Source of the DNA: an uncultured Nitrospira sp.
GTDB lineage: Bacteria; Nitrospirota; Nitrospiria; Nitrospirales; Nitrospiraceae
Assembly (NCBI GenBank): GCA_902500775.1
Contig: CABVRZ010000005.1
Span: forward strand, 1 to 64,000
Reading direction: 5' to 3'
Length of the DNA stretch: 64,000 nt
Made by a program: the position numbers and the translations under genes
Notes under the pieces: generated by a model
The model's database searches: none
Told to the model about the DNA's origin: nothing
What the model saw: the letters and a program-made list of their open reading frames with translations, nothing else
In this document: piece after piece, positions 18,362 through 28,544 of the stretch
Layout: every line of letters starts with the position of its first letter
Numbering within the stretch: the first letter of the stretch is position 1

Positions 18362-20551
18362 ATGGCGACACGAAAAACCGCAGGAGCACAAGACACGGGA
18401 GCGAAGAGAGGGAAGAGGACTTCCGCGCCTTCTGTCGGTGAGCTGCTGCTGGAAATCGGCGTCGAAGAATTGCCGTATCAGTTCATCGCTCCTGCGCTGG
18501 GATCACTCAAGGAATCTGCCGAACGTCTGTTTTCTGATCAACGACTGACCCTTCAGTCGGTCCATACCATGGGGACACCACGTCGCCTGACGATTGTGGT
18601 CGATGGCTTGGCCGCGAGGCAGACGTCTATGACGAAAGAAGCGATGGGGCCATCGAAAACCGTTGCCTTCGACCAAACCGGCCAACCGACCAGGGCGGCT
18701 GTTGGGTTTGCCGCTGGTCAGGGTGTCGCGGTCCAAGATTTACAAGTGAGACAAACACCCAAGGGCGAATACCTGTTTGCGGTGAAACATGAAGCAGGTC
18801 GCTCAACAGCTGCAGTGCTGGTCGATCTGCTTTCGCAACTCGTATCAACCCTCTCCTTTCCCAAAGCCATGAAGTGGAATGAGACCGGTGTGCGGTTTGC
18901 GCGTCCGGTGCGGTGGGTGGTGGCAGTCTACGGGGGGTCGGTCTTGCCGATTAAGGCAGCCGGGATCACTGCGTCCCATCAGACAACAGGGCATCGGGTC
19001 TTAGGCGGAGGCAAGTGGGTGCCGGTTCGCGATGCCGCTTCCTATCGCAGCACCTTGGAGCGTCAGGGGGTCATTGTCGAGACCCAGCGCCGCCGCCAAC
19101 TGATCGAAGAGCAAATTGGTTCCATTTGTCACAAGGCCGGATTGCAGCTGAATCAAGACGAAGCTTTGCTCGACCAAGCGGTGTACTCGACCGAGCAACC
19201 GACCGCCATCATGGGGTCGTTCAAGGAGGCTTACTTGGATGTGCCGGAGGAGATCCTCATCACCTCCATGAAAGAGCATCAGGGGTTTTTCTCGTTACGA
19301 CACAAGCACACTAGGAAGTTGGCGCCTCATTTCATCGCTGTGGCGAATAACCGGGCCAAGGATATGTCTCTGATCCGTGAGGGCAACGAGCGGGTGCTGG
19401 CTGCGCGACTGGCCGATGCCAAGTTCTTTTTTGACGAAGATCGGAAGGTCCGCCTCGAAGAGCGGGCGAAGAAGTTGGGTGGGGTCACATTCCACCAGAA
19501 GCTCGGCACGATGGCCCAGAAACAGGAACGAGTCAGAAAACTGGCGGGGTTTATTGCCGGACAGATCCCGTCTAGTCAGGCTGAGTTACGGCAGATTGCT
19601 GAACGGGCGGCCCTTCTATCAAAAGCCGATCTCTTGACCGGTATTGTAGGAGAGTTTCCAGAGCTTCAAGGCATCATGGGAGGCGAATATGCCCGACATG
19701 ACGGTGAATCAACGGCAGTTGCGCAGGCAATTCGTGAGCAGTATCTCCCTAAGGCCCTTGAAGGGAAATTACCGGAAACCGAGGCAGGGCAGGTGCTCTC
19801 GCTCGCAGATCGACTGGATTCTATCGCGGCATTTTTTCATGTAGGGCTTGTTCCGACAGGGTCGGAGGATCCGTTTGCGCTTCGGCGGCATGCCACGGCG
19901 ATTGTGCGCATCATACTGGAGCGAACGCTGCGGCTGAATCTTGCCGACCTCATCGATCGAGCAACAAGCCTAGTTGCCGATGACGGCTTCAAAGGGGGGA
20001 CAGACTCTCAGCAGGTGGGACAGCGGCGAACCACGGACTTCCTCTTCGAACGAGTTCGATACTATGTTCGACTCGTGTATGGGTTACGCGATGATGTGAT
20101 TGAGTCGGTATTGAAACCAGCCCACGGTTCGAGGATCGATCTCGTTGATCTTGTCCAGAAGATGAGGGTGCTCGAAGCCGTCACGACGAAACCAGACTTC
20201 GATCCCTTGATCGTCGGTTTCAAGCGGGCGCATCGGCTTGTCGAGAAGGAGCAATGGACCAGAGAGCCGGTGGATGCCGAACGGTTTCAACATCCGGCTG
20301 AGTCAGCACTCCATCAGGCGGCGATGGGCGAGCACCAACAGATCGAGGCGTCCATTCAAGCCGGTGCATACGATCGGGCACTCGATGCGCTGGTCCGTCT
20401 CAAGCCGGTCGTCGATGATTTTTTTGCCGGTGTGATGGTCAATGCCGATGATCAGGCTGTTCGTAGCAATCGGTTGTCCTTACTCAAAGAAGTTGATGAT
20501 CTGTTTATGTCATTCGCAGACTTTTCCCAGATTGTGGTACAAGGGCGGTAG
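18362..20551 (+). CDS. glyS: Glycyl-tRNA synthetase beta subunit
   Basis: A 729-residue beta subunit that binds tRNA-Gly and completes the enzyme with GlyQ. The body begins with LLLEIGVEELPYQFI, includes MKWNETGVRFARPVRW, and has the HD-like and C-terminal anticodon-binding regions typical of the family. The start at 18362 lies seven bases after the glyQ stop; a longer frame from 18293 would overlap glyQ and adds only a basic extension. The first 25 or so residues (TRKTAGAQDTGAKRGKRT) are Lys/Arg-rich and look like a lineage-specific tail. Confidence 0.95.
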   Translation: MATRKTAGAQDTGAKRGKRTSAPSVGELLLEIGVEELPYQFIAPALGSLKESAERLFSDQRLTLQSVHTMGTPRRLTIVVDGLAARQTSMTKEAMGPSKTVAFDQTGQPTRAAVGFAAGQGVAVQDLQVRQTPKGEYLFAVKHEAGRSTAAVLVDLLSQLVSTLSFPKAMKWNETGVRFARPVRWVVAVYGGSVLPIKAAGITASHQTTGHRVLGGGKWVPVRDAASYRSTLERQGVIVETQRRRQLIEEQIGSICHKAGLQLNQDEALLDQAVYSTEQPTAIMGSFKEAYLDVPEEILITSMKEHQGFFSLRHKHTRKLAPHFIAVANNRAKDMSLIREGNERVLAARLADAKFFFDEDRKVRLEERAKKLGGVTFHQKLGTMAQKQERVRKLAGFIAGQIPSSQAELRQIAERAALLSKADLLTGIVGEFPELQGIMGGEYARHDGESTAVAQAIREQYLPKALEGKLPETEAGQVLSLADRLDSIAAFFHVGLVPTGSEDPFALRRHATAIVRIILERTLRLNLADLIDRATSLVADDGFKGGTDSQQVGQRRTTDFLFERVRYYVRLVYGLRDDVIESVLKPAHGSRIDLVDLVQKMRVLEAVTTKPDFDPLIVGFKRAHRLVEKEQWTREPVDAERFQHPAESALHQAAMGEHQQIEASIQAGAYDRALDALVRLKPVVDDFFAGVMVNADDQAVRSNRLSLLKEVDDLFMSFADFSQIVVQGR

Positions 20552-20613
20552 GTAGGTCGAATCGGGCGAACCACGGACGATCTGTACTGAGGGTCGTCTT
20601 CCCCGGAGTTGTG

Positions 20614-21105
20614 ATGGATCAGCCGGTGACGGGTGAGTGCCGTCGGGCGGTGAAGATCCGGCGATTTTCTTTGGTGGTCTCCCTGGCTCTGATTGTCGGC
20701 TGTAATGCTGTTCTTTTCGTTGGGTTCAGAATGAGCGGCATCAACTTGGATGACCTGGTTAAAACCCCCGATCTGTTCGACGCCAAACACGATGTCTGTC
20801 TTCGGTTGTCGTGGCAGTCATTGCCCGGGGCGAGCGAACCGGTCAGGCTTTGTTCCGAATGGCTGGATCTGTCTGATCCGAGCGGCACACCTCACTCCCT
20901 CCAACCTGATACGAAACTCAAAAAGGGGCCTGACGGCCAGTACTATGTCGACCACGCGGTGCAGGCCGACTATCGATTGTTGTTGCTGTTGTTGTTTGTC
21001 ACCGTCATTATCATAGGAGGCGTCCGGGCAAAGTGGTTCTTGGTGAATCGGTATCGTATGCGTCTGGAATCAACTGACGGTCGTCGCGCGTCGACCGCTC
21101 GTTGA
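20614..21105 (+). CDS. Membrane protein of unknown function with two transmembrane helices
   Basis: The start ATG at 20614 has a GGAG site at normal spacing; a GTG one codon earlier is possible. The 163-residue product has a membrane helix near residues 18-38, an extracytoplasmic stretch of about 80 residues with two cysteines (VCLRLSWQSL and VRLCSEWL) that might form a disulfide, and a second helix near 120-142 rich in Leu, Val and Ile, followed by a basic tail. I recognise no family. It sits between glyS and ppdK on the same strand, 63 bases after glyS. Confidence 0.7.
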   Translation: MDQPVTGECRRAVKIRRFSLVVSLALIVGCNAVLFVGFRMSGINLDDLVKTPDLFDAKHDVCLRLSWQSLPGASEPVRLCSEWLDLSDPSGTPHSLQPDTKLKKGPDGQYYVDHAVQADYRLLLLLLFVTVIIIGGVRAKWFLVNRYRMRLESTDGRRASTAR

Positions 21106-21288
21106 TCCGCACAGAGTAGAAGGCTGTGGTGAACCCGGTGTGTCTCGAGACAATGGCCGAGGTTCTCCCTGCGGTGTTAACGCCAGATAACTTCAGGATG
21201 CTCAAACAGGCTGTCCAGCAAGACCGCTCAGGGGTACGGGAACGCGGCTGGCGGACGTGTTCAGCATCCTGTCAGAAGGAGAAGTCAC

Positions 21289-24123
21289 GTGGCAAAAAAA
21301 TACGTCTACTATTTCGGAGACGGGAAAGCCGAGGGCACCTCCAACATGAAGGAGTTGCTCGGTGGAAAAGGTGCGGGATTGGCTGAGATGACGAACCTCC
21401 GGATCTCCGTCCCGCCAGGCTTTACGATTACGACGGAAGCTTGCCTCGAATACTACAAGCAGGGGAAGAAATATCCGACAGGGATGTGGGATGCAGCGCT
21501 GACCGCGCTGAAGCGTGTCGAGCGGTCCATGGGCATGAAGTTCGGCGATCCCGAGAAACCGTTGCTGGTGTCGGTTCGATCCGGTGCGCGTGCGTCGATG
21601 CCCGGCATGATGGACACGGTGCTCAACGTGGGACTTACCCTGAAGACGGTCGAAGGGCTGGCGGCGAAGACGAAGAACGAGCGGTTCGCCCAGGACAGTT
21701 ATCGCCGCTTCGTTACGATGTTCGGCAGCATCGTCATGGGAGTCCCTCGCGAACATTTCGAAGCGATTCTCAACCATAAAAAAGAGGAAATGGGCGTCAC
21801 GCACGAGACGCAATTGGACGCGCGGGCGTTGCGGGACCTCGTCGGACGATTCAAGTCATTGGTCAAGGAGGAAACCGGGAAGGAGTTTCCGGACGATCCA
21901 AACGAGCAATTGAAAATGGCGATCAACGCGGTGTTCTCCTCGTGGAACGGCGCACGGGCGATTACCTATCGGCGGTTGAACGGGATCCCCGATCATTGGG
22001 GGACGGCGGTCAATGTCGTGGCGATGGTGTTCGGCAACATGGGAGACACGAGCGGAACCGGTGTGGCCTTTACGCGAGATCCGAATACCGGTGAACATAC
22101 GTTCTTCGGCGAATGTCTGATGAATGCCCAGGGCGAAGACGTTGTCGCCGGCATCCGAACGCCGTTGCCAGTCACCGCGTTGGCCACGAATGTCCCGGCT
22201 GCCTACAAGGAGCTCGAACACACTTATAAGAAGTTGGAAAAACATTATCGAGACATGCTCGACCTGGAATTTACCATCCAGGAAGGCAAGCTCTATATGC
22301 TTCAAACGCGCGTTGGGAAGCGTACCGGCATCTCAGCCGTTCGGATCGCAGTCGAGATGGTGAAAGAAGGATTGATCACGAAGCGAGAAGCCGTGCAGCG
22401 TGTGGGGCCTGACCAATTGGCCCAATATCTCTACCCGATTTTCGACTCAAAGGTCGAGTCCAGCTCGACTCCATTGGGCAAAGGGTTGCCGGCTGGTCCC
22501 GGTGCCGCAGCGGGGAAAATTGCGATGACGCCGGATCGTGCGGTGGAAATGAAAGCGACCGGTCAGCGCGTGGTCTTGGTTCGTGACGAAACCAGCCCGG
22601 ACGACATTCACGGCATGAACGCGGCCACCGGGTTCTTGACGGCGCGTGGTGGAATGACCTCGCACGCCGCCGTGGTGGCGCGGCAGATGGGTAAGGTCTG
22701 CGTGGCCGGGTGCGAAGCGGTCCAGGTCATCGATGCGCAGTCGGTGCGGATTGGTTCGAAAGTGTTTCACGAGGGAGAGTACATTTCTGTCAATGGATCA
22801 ACCGGGAATGTGTACGACGGCGATGTGCCGGTCGTGGAGTCGGAAATCATTCAAGTGGTGCAAGGAAAGCTGGACGCCAAAAAGTCCGAAAAGTATCAGC
22901 TGTTTGCCACGTTACTCTCCTGGGCCGATTCCGAACGTCGGTTGCGCGTCCGGGCGAATGCCGATGTCCCGGATCAGGCGAAAATTGCACGAGGGTTCGG
23001 GGCCGAGGGGATCGGATTGTGCCGGACCGAACATATGTTCTTCGCCGAAGATCGTATCTCGATCATGCAGAAGATGATCCTGGCACGGACGAAGGAAGAG
23101 CGTGAGAAATTCCTCGATCAGCTGCTGCCGCTGCAGAAGCAAGATTTTATCGGTCTCTATCGGGAAATGGAAGGCTTTCCGGTCACGATCCGGCTGCTTG
23201 ACCCACCGCTCCACGAGTTCTTGCCGAAACGAGAAGAACTGATGGTGGAGATCGCGCAGCTGGAATTGACGGCGAAAGACGGGTCGAAGCTTGAGGAAAA
23301 ACGACGTTTGCTGGCCCGTGTCGAAGAGCTCCATGAGTTTAATCCGATGCTCGGCCTTCGAGGCTGTCGGCTCGGAATCACGATGCCGGAAATCACGCGC
23401 ATGCAGGCACGGGCGATTATGGAGGCGGCCTGTGAATTGGCAAAGGAAGGAAAGAAGATCGTACCGGAAATCATGATCCCGCTCGTCGGCATGATCTCAG
23501 AAATGAAGTCGCAGAAGGATCTTGTGAAAGAAGTAGCCCAGGAGACGATGAAACGCTACGGGGTGAAATTGAACTATCTGGTCGGGACCATGATCGAGTT
23601 GCCTCGCGCGGCGGTGACAGCCGACCGGATCGCACAGGAAGCCGAGTTCTTTTCGTTTGGGACGAACGACTTGACGCAGACGACGTTCGGTTTCTCGCGT
23701 GATGATGCTGCCAAGTTCATCGATTTCTATAAGACTGAAAAGATCATGGACTTGGACCCCTTTGCCGTGCTCGACCGTGAAGGTGTCGGGTCACTGATGA
23801 AGCAAGCGATTGCGGGCGGGCGGAAGACGAGAGAAAACATTAAGCTGGGGATTTGCGGCGAACATGGCGGTGATCCCAGTTCCGTTGAGTTTTGTCATCA
23901 ATTGGGGTTGGACTACGTCAGCTGTTCGCCATTCCGCGTGGCGATTGCTCGGTTAGCAGCAGCACAGGCAGCGATCGCCGCAGCATCTGCCAAGCCGGCC
24001 ACATCCAAGAAAACCACGGGGGCGCGTCTCAAGGCGGTGAAGTCCACCAGAGTATCAACGTCGTTGCCAAAGCGGGGCAAGCCGGCGCCCAAGACATCTG
24101 TAGGTAGCCGCAAGAAACGGTGA
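21289..24123 (+). CDS. ppdK: Pyruvate, phosphate dikinase
   Basis: A 944-residue PPDK, which interconverts pyruvate, ATP and phosphate with phosphoenolpyruvate, AMP and pyrophosphate. In carbon-fixing Nitrospira-type metabolism it would run towards PEP. The nucleotide-binding domain starts KKYVYYFGDG and has LGGKGAGLAEM; the swivelling domain has the phosphohistidine loop GGMTSHAAVVARQMGKVCVAG; the PEP/pyruvate barrel ends with GICGEHGGDPSSVEF. It uses a GTG start with AAGGAG upstream. The last 45 or so residues are an unusual Ala/Lys/Ser/Thr-rich basic tail ending in KKR, beyond the normal family end. Its stop overlaps the ribD start. Confidence 0.97.
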   Translation: MAKKYVYYFGDGKAEGTSNMKELLGGKGAGLAEMTNLRISVPPGFTITTEACLEYYKQGKKYPTGMWDAALTALKRVERSMGMKFGDPEKPLLVSVRSGARASMPGMMDTVLNVGLTLKTVEGLAAKTKNERFAQDSYRRFVTMFGSIVMGVPREHFEAILNHKKEEMGVTHETQLDARALRDLVGRFKSLVKEETGKEFPDDPNEQLKMAINAVFSSWNGARAITYRRLNGIPDHWGTAVNVVAMVFGNMGDTSGTGVAFTRDPNTGEHTFFGECLMNAQGEDVVAGIRTPLPVTALATNVPAAYKELEHTYKKLEKHYRDMLDLEFTIQEGKLYMLQTRVGKRTGISAVRIAVEMVKEGLITKREAVQRVGPDQLAQYLYPIFDSKVESSSTPLGKGLPAGPGAAAGKIAMTPDRAVEMKATGQRVVLVRDETSPDDIHGMNAATGFLTARGGMTSHAAVVARQMGKVCVAGCEAVQVIDAQSVRIGSKVFHEGEYISVNGSTGNVYDGDVPVVESEIIQVVQGKLDAKKSEKYQLFATLLSWADSERRLRVRANADVPDQAKIARGFGAEGIGLCRTEHMFFAEDRISIMQKMILARTKEEREKFLDQLLPLQKQDFIGLYREMEGFPVTIRLLDPPLHEFLPKREELMVEIAQLELTAKDGSKLEEKRRLLARVEELHEFNPMLGLRGCRLGITMPEITRMQARAIMEAACELAKEGKKIVPEIMIPLVGMISEMKSQKDLVKEVAQETMKRYGVKLNYLVGTMIELPRAAVTADRIAQEAEFFSFGTNDLTQTTFGFSRDDAAKFIDFYKTEKIMDLDPFAVLDREGVGSLMKQAIAGGRKTRENIKLGICGEHGGDPSSVEFCHQLGLDYVSCSPFRVAIARLAAAQAAIAAASAKPATSKKTTGARLKAVKSTRVSTSLPKRGKPAPKTSVGSRKKR

Positions 24124-25238
24124 CCGATCGTACACGAGATCTCCACTATATGACCCTGGCCCTTCGCCTGGCGGCGAAGGGCCAGGGAACGACGAGCCCG
24201 AATCCGATGGTCGGTGCCGTCGTCGTCAAAAAGGGCCGGATCATCGGCCGGGGTTTTCATCTCCGACCCGGAACTCCTCACGCAGAAATACTCGCGTTGC
24301 AACGAGCCGGAACGCAGGCACGAGGCGCCACACTTTATGTGACGCTTGAGCCTTGCTGCCATCTCAAGAAGCGAACTCCTCCTTGCGTGCCTGAGATTCT
24401 GCGCTCTGGTATCAGCCGTGTCGTCATCGCGATGCCGGATCCGAACCAGGCAGTGAAAGGAAAAGGCGCTGCCGCGCTTCGCCGAGCTGGGCTCTCCGTT
24501 ACGGTCGGAGTGGCTCGAACCGAGGCAGAAGAGCTGAACAAGGCGTATTGCAATTGGATGAAGACCGGTCGCCCCTATGTGACACTTAAGGCCGGTATGA
24601 CGCTCGATGGACAACTGGCGACAGCCACTGGTGAATCTCGGTGGATTACCGGAGAATTGTCCAGGAGGGAGGTTCATCTACTCCGTGGGCGTATGGATGC
24701 TGTACTGGTGGGGGTGGGGACGGTCTTGATGGATGATCCTGCGTTGACGGTGAGGACCGGAGCAGGGTTAGAAGAACTGACATCACGACAACCTGTTCGT
24801 ATTGTCGTCGATAGCAGACTGCGAACGCCCTTGAAGGCAAAGGTCCTGGCTTTACAGGACAAGGCTAGAACCATAATTGCGACTACTCCTGCCGCCTCAG
24901 CACCTCGACGATCGGCTCTGCAAAAGAAAGGTATCGAGGTGCTGACAGTGCCGGTGATTCACGGCCAGGTCTCATTGCCTGCGCTGCTCAAGGAGCTCGG
25001 TCGGCGTGGGATCACGTCTCTCCTCGTAGAGGGGGGAGGCGAGGTGAATGCCGGGATGCTGAGGGCGAAGTTGGTTGATCACGTGCGCCTCTATATGGCA
25101 CCGCTGCTACTCGGTGGCCAGAATGCCAAAGGAGTGATCGGGGGAGTAAGTCCAACAGGGTTGAAGGGAGCGATCAAGCTGTGCCATGTGACGACACGTC
25201 TCGTGGGGAATGATTTGGTGGTAGAAGGGGACCTATGA
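24120..25238 (+). CDS. ribD: Bifunctional riboflavin deaminase/reductase
   Basis: A 372-residue RibD. The N-terminal deaminase keeps the zinc ligands (HAEILAL and EPCCHLKKRTPPC, the latter with Cys-Cys and the distal Cys), and the C-terminal reductase begins VTLKAGMTLDGQLAT and ends with LLVEGGGEVNAGML. It carries out the second and third steps of riboflavin synthesis from GTP. The GTG start overlaps the ppdK stop and its own stop overlaps the next gene, so it is embedded in a coupled operon. No FMN riboswitch could precede it here because ppdK runs into it. Confidence 0.96.
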   Translation: MTDRTRDLHYMTLALRLAAKGQGTTSPNPMVGAVVVKKGRIIGRGFHLRPGTPHAEILALQRAGTQARGATLYVTLEPCCHLKKRTPPCVPEILRSGISRVVIAMPDPNQAVKGKGAAALRRAGLSVTVGVARTEAEELNKAYCNWMKTGRPYVTLKAGMTLDGQLATATGESRWITGELSRREVHLLRGRMDAVLVGVGTVLMDDPALTVRTGAGLEELTSRQPVRIVVDSRLRTPLKAKVLALQDKARTIIATTPAASAPRRSALQKKGIEVLTVPVIHGQVSLPALLKELGRRGITSLLVEGGGEVNAGMLRAKLVDHVRLYMAPLLLGGQNAKGVIGGVSPTGLKGAIKLCHVTTRLVGNDLVVEGDL

Positions 25239-26524
25239 CTGTCTTGGTCCGAAGCCTCATTCTGTTGGTATTTCTTGTTGGCGCGTCTGCTCCCACGGGT
25301 GCAGAGGAGGTGGAACCGGCTGTTCCGGACCTCGCGTCCCGTGTCTTGCAGTATCTCGATGTTTATGATGGTGACGCAGCTGACCGGCTGCTACAGGAGA
25401 TCCTCTCCGATGAGAAAGCGTCCATCGACACCGTTTCTCGGCTGATAACGGCTGGTCGGACCTATCAGATCCAGCCGGTCGGTGATCGTCCACGTGAACA
25501 GATCGTGATTCGTGGGCAAACCTATCCACTGTCTCTGCTCATTCCACCGACGTATCACGCGTCGAAAGCCTATGCCCTCGTTGTCTGTCTCCATGGATTT
25601 GGTTTTACCGGAGAAGAATATCTGGAACGCTGGCGAACTCGGTTGGGTGAGGACTATCTCGTGGCCTGTCCGACCTATCCGTCTGGTGCCTGGTTTACGA
25701 AACATGCAGAAGAATTAGTGTTAGCAACGATTCGTGAGCTTCGCTCACGCTACCATGTCGACCCCAACCGGATTTTTCTGACCGGCATGTCGAATGGTGG
25801 CATCGGAGCCTGGCTTATCGGCATGCATCATGCGCCCCTATTTGCCGGCATCGCACCGATGGCGAGTGGACTGGACAATGTGCTCATGCCGTTTCTAGGG
25901 AATCTTCGCCAGACACCCATCTATATGATTCACGGAGTGAAGGATCAGGTGATGCCGGTGGATTTGAGTCGTTCGATAGCCCAAGAGCTTGACGCGCTTG
26001 GCTATTCGTATGTGTATCGTGAACATGAACGTGAACATCCCATGGCGGGGGGGCACTATTTTCCCAAGGAAGAGCTGCCGGACCTTGTGGCCTGGTTCAA
26101 TAGTCATCGCCGTGAGCCTTTGCCGGCAAGGCTCACTGTCGTACGAGATGGGAGCCATTTCCAACCGTTCAACTGGGTGCGGCTGGATTCGACAGATCCT
26201 ATTGCGGTATTTTCAGATGATTTGGTCGATAAGCGCGACGAACGAATCAAGCGTCGGGTCTATGCGAAGCTGGATGCTTCCATTCGAGAAGGGAATCGGG
26301 TCGAGGTACAGACGCACCATGTTCGACGGTACAGTCTGTTTTTGAATGAGTCTCTCATTGATCCGGCCAAGCCGCTGACCGTGATCACGAACGGTCAGGT
26401 ATCCTTTACAGGGATCGTCACGCCATCGCTGGAAACCTTGCTGCGCCAAGCCAGACTCAGGCAGGATCCACAGCGGATTTTCCCTATCCATCTCTCCATT
26501 TCCGTCCCAACACCGGACCCATGA
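25235..26524 (+). CDS. Exported alpha/beta-hydrolase (esterase / PHB-depolymerase-like)
   Basis: A 429-residue secreted protein with an N-terminal signal peptide (cleavage near APTGAEE). A hydrolase core follows an about 90-residue helical region: LVVCLHGFGFTGEEYLE as the oxyanion side, nucleophile elbow GMSNGG with Ser186, Asp in HGVKDQVMP, and a likely catalytic His in the HPMAGGHYFP segment. The C-terminal 130 residues are a beta-rich domain. It resembles feruloyl-esterase or PHB-depolymerase-type hydrolases; the substrate is unknown. It overlaps ribD by 4 bases and the next exported protein gene by 4 bases. Confidence 0.85.
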   Translation: MTVLVRSLILLVFLVGASAPTGAEEVEPAVPDLASRVLQYLDVYDGDAADRLLQEILSDEKASIDTVSRLITAGRTYQIQPVGDRPREQIVIRGQTYPLSLLIPPTYHASKAYALVVCLHGFGFTGEEYLERWRTRLGEDYLVACPTYPSGAWFTKHAEELVLATIRELRSRYHVDPNRIFLTGMSNGGIGAWLIGMHHAPLFAGIAPMASGLDNVLMPFLGNLRQTPIYMIHGVKDQVMPVDLSRSIAQELDALGYSYVYREHEREHPMAGGHYFPKEELPDLVAWFNSHRREPLPARLTVVRDGSHFQPFNWVRLDSTDPIAVFSDDLVDKRDERIKRRVYAKLDASIREGNRVEVQTHHVRRYSLFLNESLIDPAKPLTVITNGQVSFTGIVTPSLETLLRQARLRQDPQRIFPIHLSISVPTPDP

Positions 26525-27336
26525 ACGTGACGAGGGACTTCACCCGGGAACAGGGTGCATGCCGATGGGCTATTCTGCTGGGAGTCGTTCTCGTACTCTT
26601 TGCCGGTACGGCACGGGCAGAGAGTTGTAGCCTCTCACCCGTTCACGGAGACCTGACGTTTCCTGTCGAGCAGATTCCTTCGGACTGGACATGCACGCTT
26701 CAGGCGATTATCACGTCGCCTACGACGGTCACCCGGGTCGGTCCCATCCGGGTGGCCATGTCAGAGCCACTCTATCGATACCTGCTTGGCGAACCACCGA
26801 TTGCCGCCACATTGATTCGTCGCCTTGGCCTCGGTCCCTATCATTCTCAAGCCTGGGGGGAAAGACGATTTTGGGGCGACGATGGTGAGGGAACAAAGGG
26901 CTTCGTGCAGCTGGTCTATGAGGATGCGGAGTCTCGGATTTACGTATTGGACGGCTCTCATGAAAGTCGGTTGCTTCCGCATATCACAGGAAAAGCCGTC
27001 GTGTTTCTTCGGATGACGGTAGTGCGAGATCACCTGGGGAACGAAGGCATGGACAGTACGATTGTGGCCTATACCAAATTAGACAATCGCTTGCTGTCAG
27101 GATTGGTGTCTTTTCTGCATCCGTTGATTCGGGGCATGGTGACGAGCAAACTTCAGAAGGGAGTTGAGACCGTTCATCGATTAGGCGTAACCATGCGACA
27201 GCAACCTTCCCGTGTGTTGCGCGAGGCGGAGCAGCCCCCGTCGTTGGCTGAGCAACATCTGGCGTTTTTGAGAGCAGTGCTCGGTCCTTCACTCGACTCC
27301 ACCCAGCCGATCTCGCCTGCCAACACCATCCCATGA
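26521..27336 (+). CDS. Exported protein of unknown function
   Basis: A 271-residue protein with a signal peptide (cleavage near GTARAES) and a mature region with two early cysteines (ESCSLSPVHG and WTCTLQAI). No membrane segment is seen after the signal. It is mixed alpha/beta with no motif I recognise. Because it overlaps the esterase gene and the MFS gene by 4 bases on each side, it is probably a periplasmic partner in the same process as those two. Confidence 0.75.
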   Translation: MNVTRDFTREQGACRWAILLGVVLVLFAGTARAESCSLSPVHGDLTFPVEQIPSDWTCTLQAIITSPTTVTRVGPIRVAMSEPLYRYLLGEPPIAATLIRRLGLGPYHSQAWGERRFWGDDGEGTKGFVQLVYEDAESRIYVLDGSHESRLLPHITGKAVVFLRMTVVRDHLGNEGMDSTIVAYTKLDNRLLSGLVSFLHPLIRGMVTSKLQKGVETVHRLGVTMRQQPSRVLREAEQPPSLAEQHLAFLRAVLGPSLDSTQPISPANTIP

Positions 27337-28517
27337 CGACCTCACGCAGCTTTATGCTGATCTGCACGGTCGGCACTTTTTCCTTCATCAGTTACAACAT
27401 GGTGCGGATGCCGGCACTCTCCTTGTTTGCCGAATCGCTTGGAGCGAGTCCGGAGCGGATCGGTCTGATCGTGTCCGTGTCTACCCTCACGGGTGTGCTG
27501 CTGAAGCTGCCGTCCGGAGCTCTGTCGGATATCTATGGACGGCGTCTGTTGCTTAAGATTGGTGTGGTGGCCTTCGGGTTGCCGCCGTTTCTCTATCCCT
27601 TCATAACGGATCTGGACGCATTGACGGCGCTCAGGTTTCTGCACGGCCTCGCGACGGCCATCTTCGCGCCAAGCGCCCTGGCCACGGTGGCAGAACTCTA
27701 TCGTGAACGGCGGGGTGCCGCGCTCGGGACCTATACGGCCTGCACGCAGTCCGGCTCGCTGCTGGGCCCTTTTCTTGGGGGATATCTCATCCATGCGGCG
27801 GGGTTTTCGTCGGCGTTCATCACATCAGGCATCTTCGGCTGTATCGGCATGTTGTTGTTCTATAGCTTGCATCTTGACGTTGCGGTGCCACAACGGAAGG
27901 AACAAGGGATGGCTGCGATACTGTCCGAAATGTTGAAGGGATTTGCCGCCGTCGCAAAAAATCGCAAGGTGCTGATCACTAGTGTGACTGACGCCGCCAA
28001 GATGATTGCGAACGGCGCCTTGATGGCGTTTCTCCCGCTCTATGGTGTTGCGGCCGGTTTGAATCCGGGAGAAGTTGGTCTCCTGTTCACTGTGCAAGCC
28101 AGTACCTCCTTCTTTTCGAAGCCAATTATGGGTCGGGTATCCGACCGGGTCGGACGTCAGCCGCTCATTATTCTTGGGCTCTGTATTTGTGCCGGAACCT
28201 TCGTCTGTATTCCACAGGTCTCGATGTTCCCGATTCTGCTCTTGCTGTCTGCGGGGTTTGGATTCGGCGAAGCCGTGGTCTCTTCCTCTTCATCAGCCCT
28301 TGTCGCAGACAGTTCTGAGTTCAAGCGGCTTGGGGCTGGCATGGGCATGCAGGGGACGATCATGGACATCGGCCATGCCTGCGGCCCGCTGCTGGCCGGC
28401 CTGCTGATTGCGAATCTGAATTATCCCATGGCCTTCGCCATCATTGCCGTGATCCAATTGGTCGCAGCCGGCGTATTTTGGGTGACGATCACGCGGATGA
28501 AGGCCGTGCCATCGTGA
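27333..28517 (+). CDS. MFS transporter
   Basis: A 394-residue major facilitator with about 12 hydrophobic helices. The loop 2-3 signature is recognisable (SGALSDIYGRRLLLK) and is repeated in the second half (GRVSDRVGRQPLI). It resembles drug or sugar efflux members of the DHA1 type. The start overlaps the preceding exported protein gene. Substrate is not predictable; its operon with a secreted esterase suggests handling of a product or a related small molecule. Confidence 0.9.
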   Translation: MTTSRSFMLICTVGTFSFISYNMVRMPALSLFAESLGASPERIGLIVSVSTLTGVLLKLPSGALSDIYGRRLLLKIGVVAFGLPPFLYPFITDLDALTALRFLHGLATAIFAPSALATVAELYRERRGAALGTYTACTQSGSLLGPFLGGYLIHAAGFSSAFITSGIFGCIGMLLFYSLHLDVAVPQRKEQGMAAILSEMLKGFAAVAKNRKVLITSVTDAAKMIANGALMAFLPLYGVAAGLNPGEVGLLFTVQASTSFFSKPIMGRVSDRVGRQPLIILGLCICAGTFVCIPQVSMFPILLLLSAGFGFGEAVVSSSSSALVADSSEFKRLGAGMGMQGTIMDIGHACGPLLAGLLIANLNYPMAFAIIAVIQLVAAGVFWVTITRMKAVPS

Positions 28518-28544
28518 GAGTGGCTGGGCTATAATGGAAAAACT

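Noticed and set aside
24060-24130. FMN riboswitch before ribD
   Set aside because: ribD overlaps the coding sequence of ppdK and no RFN-like conserved blocks are seen there or before ribE.
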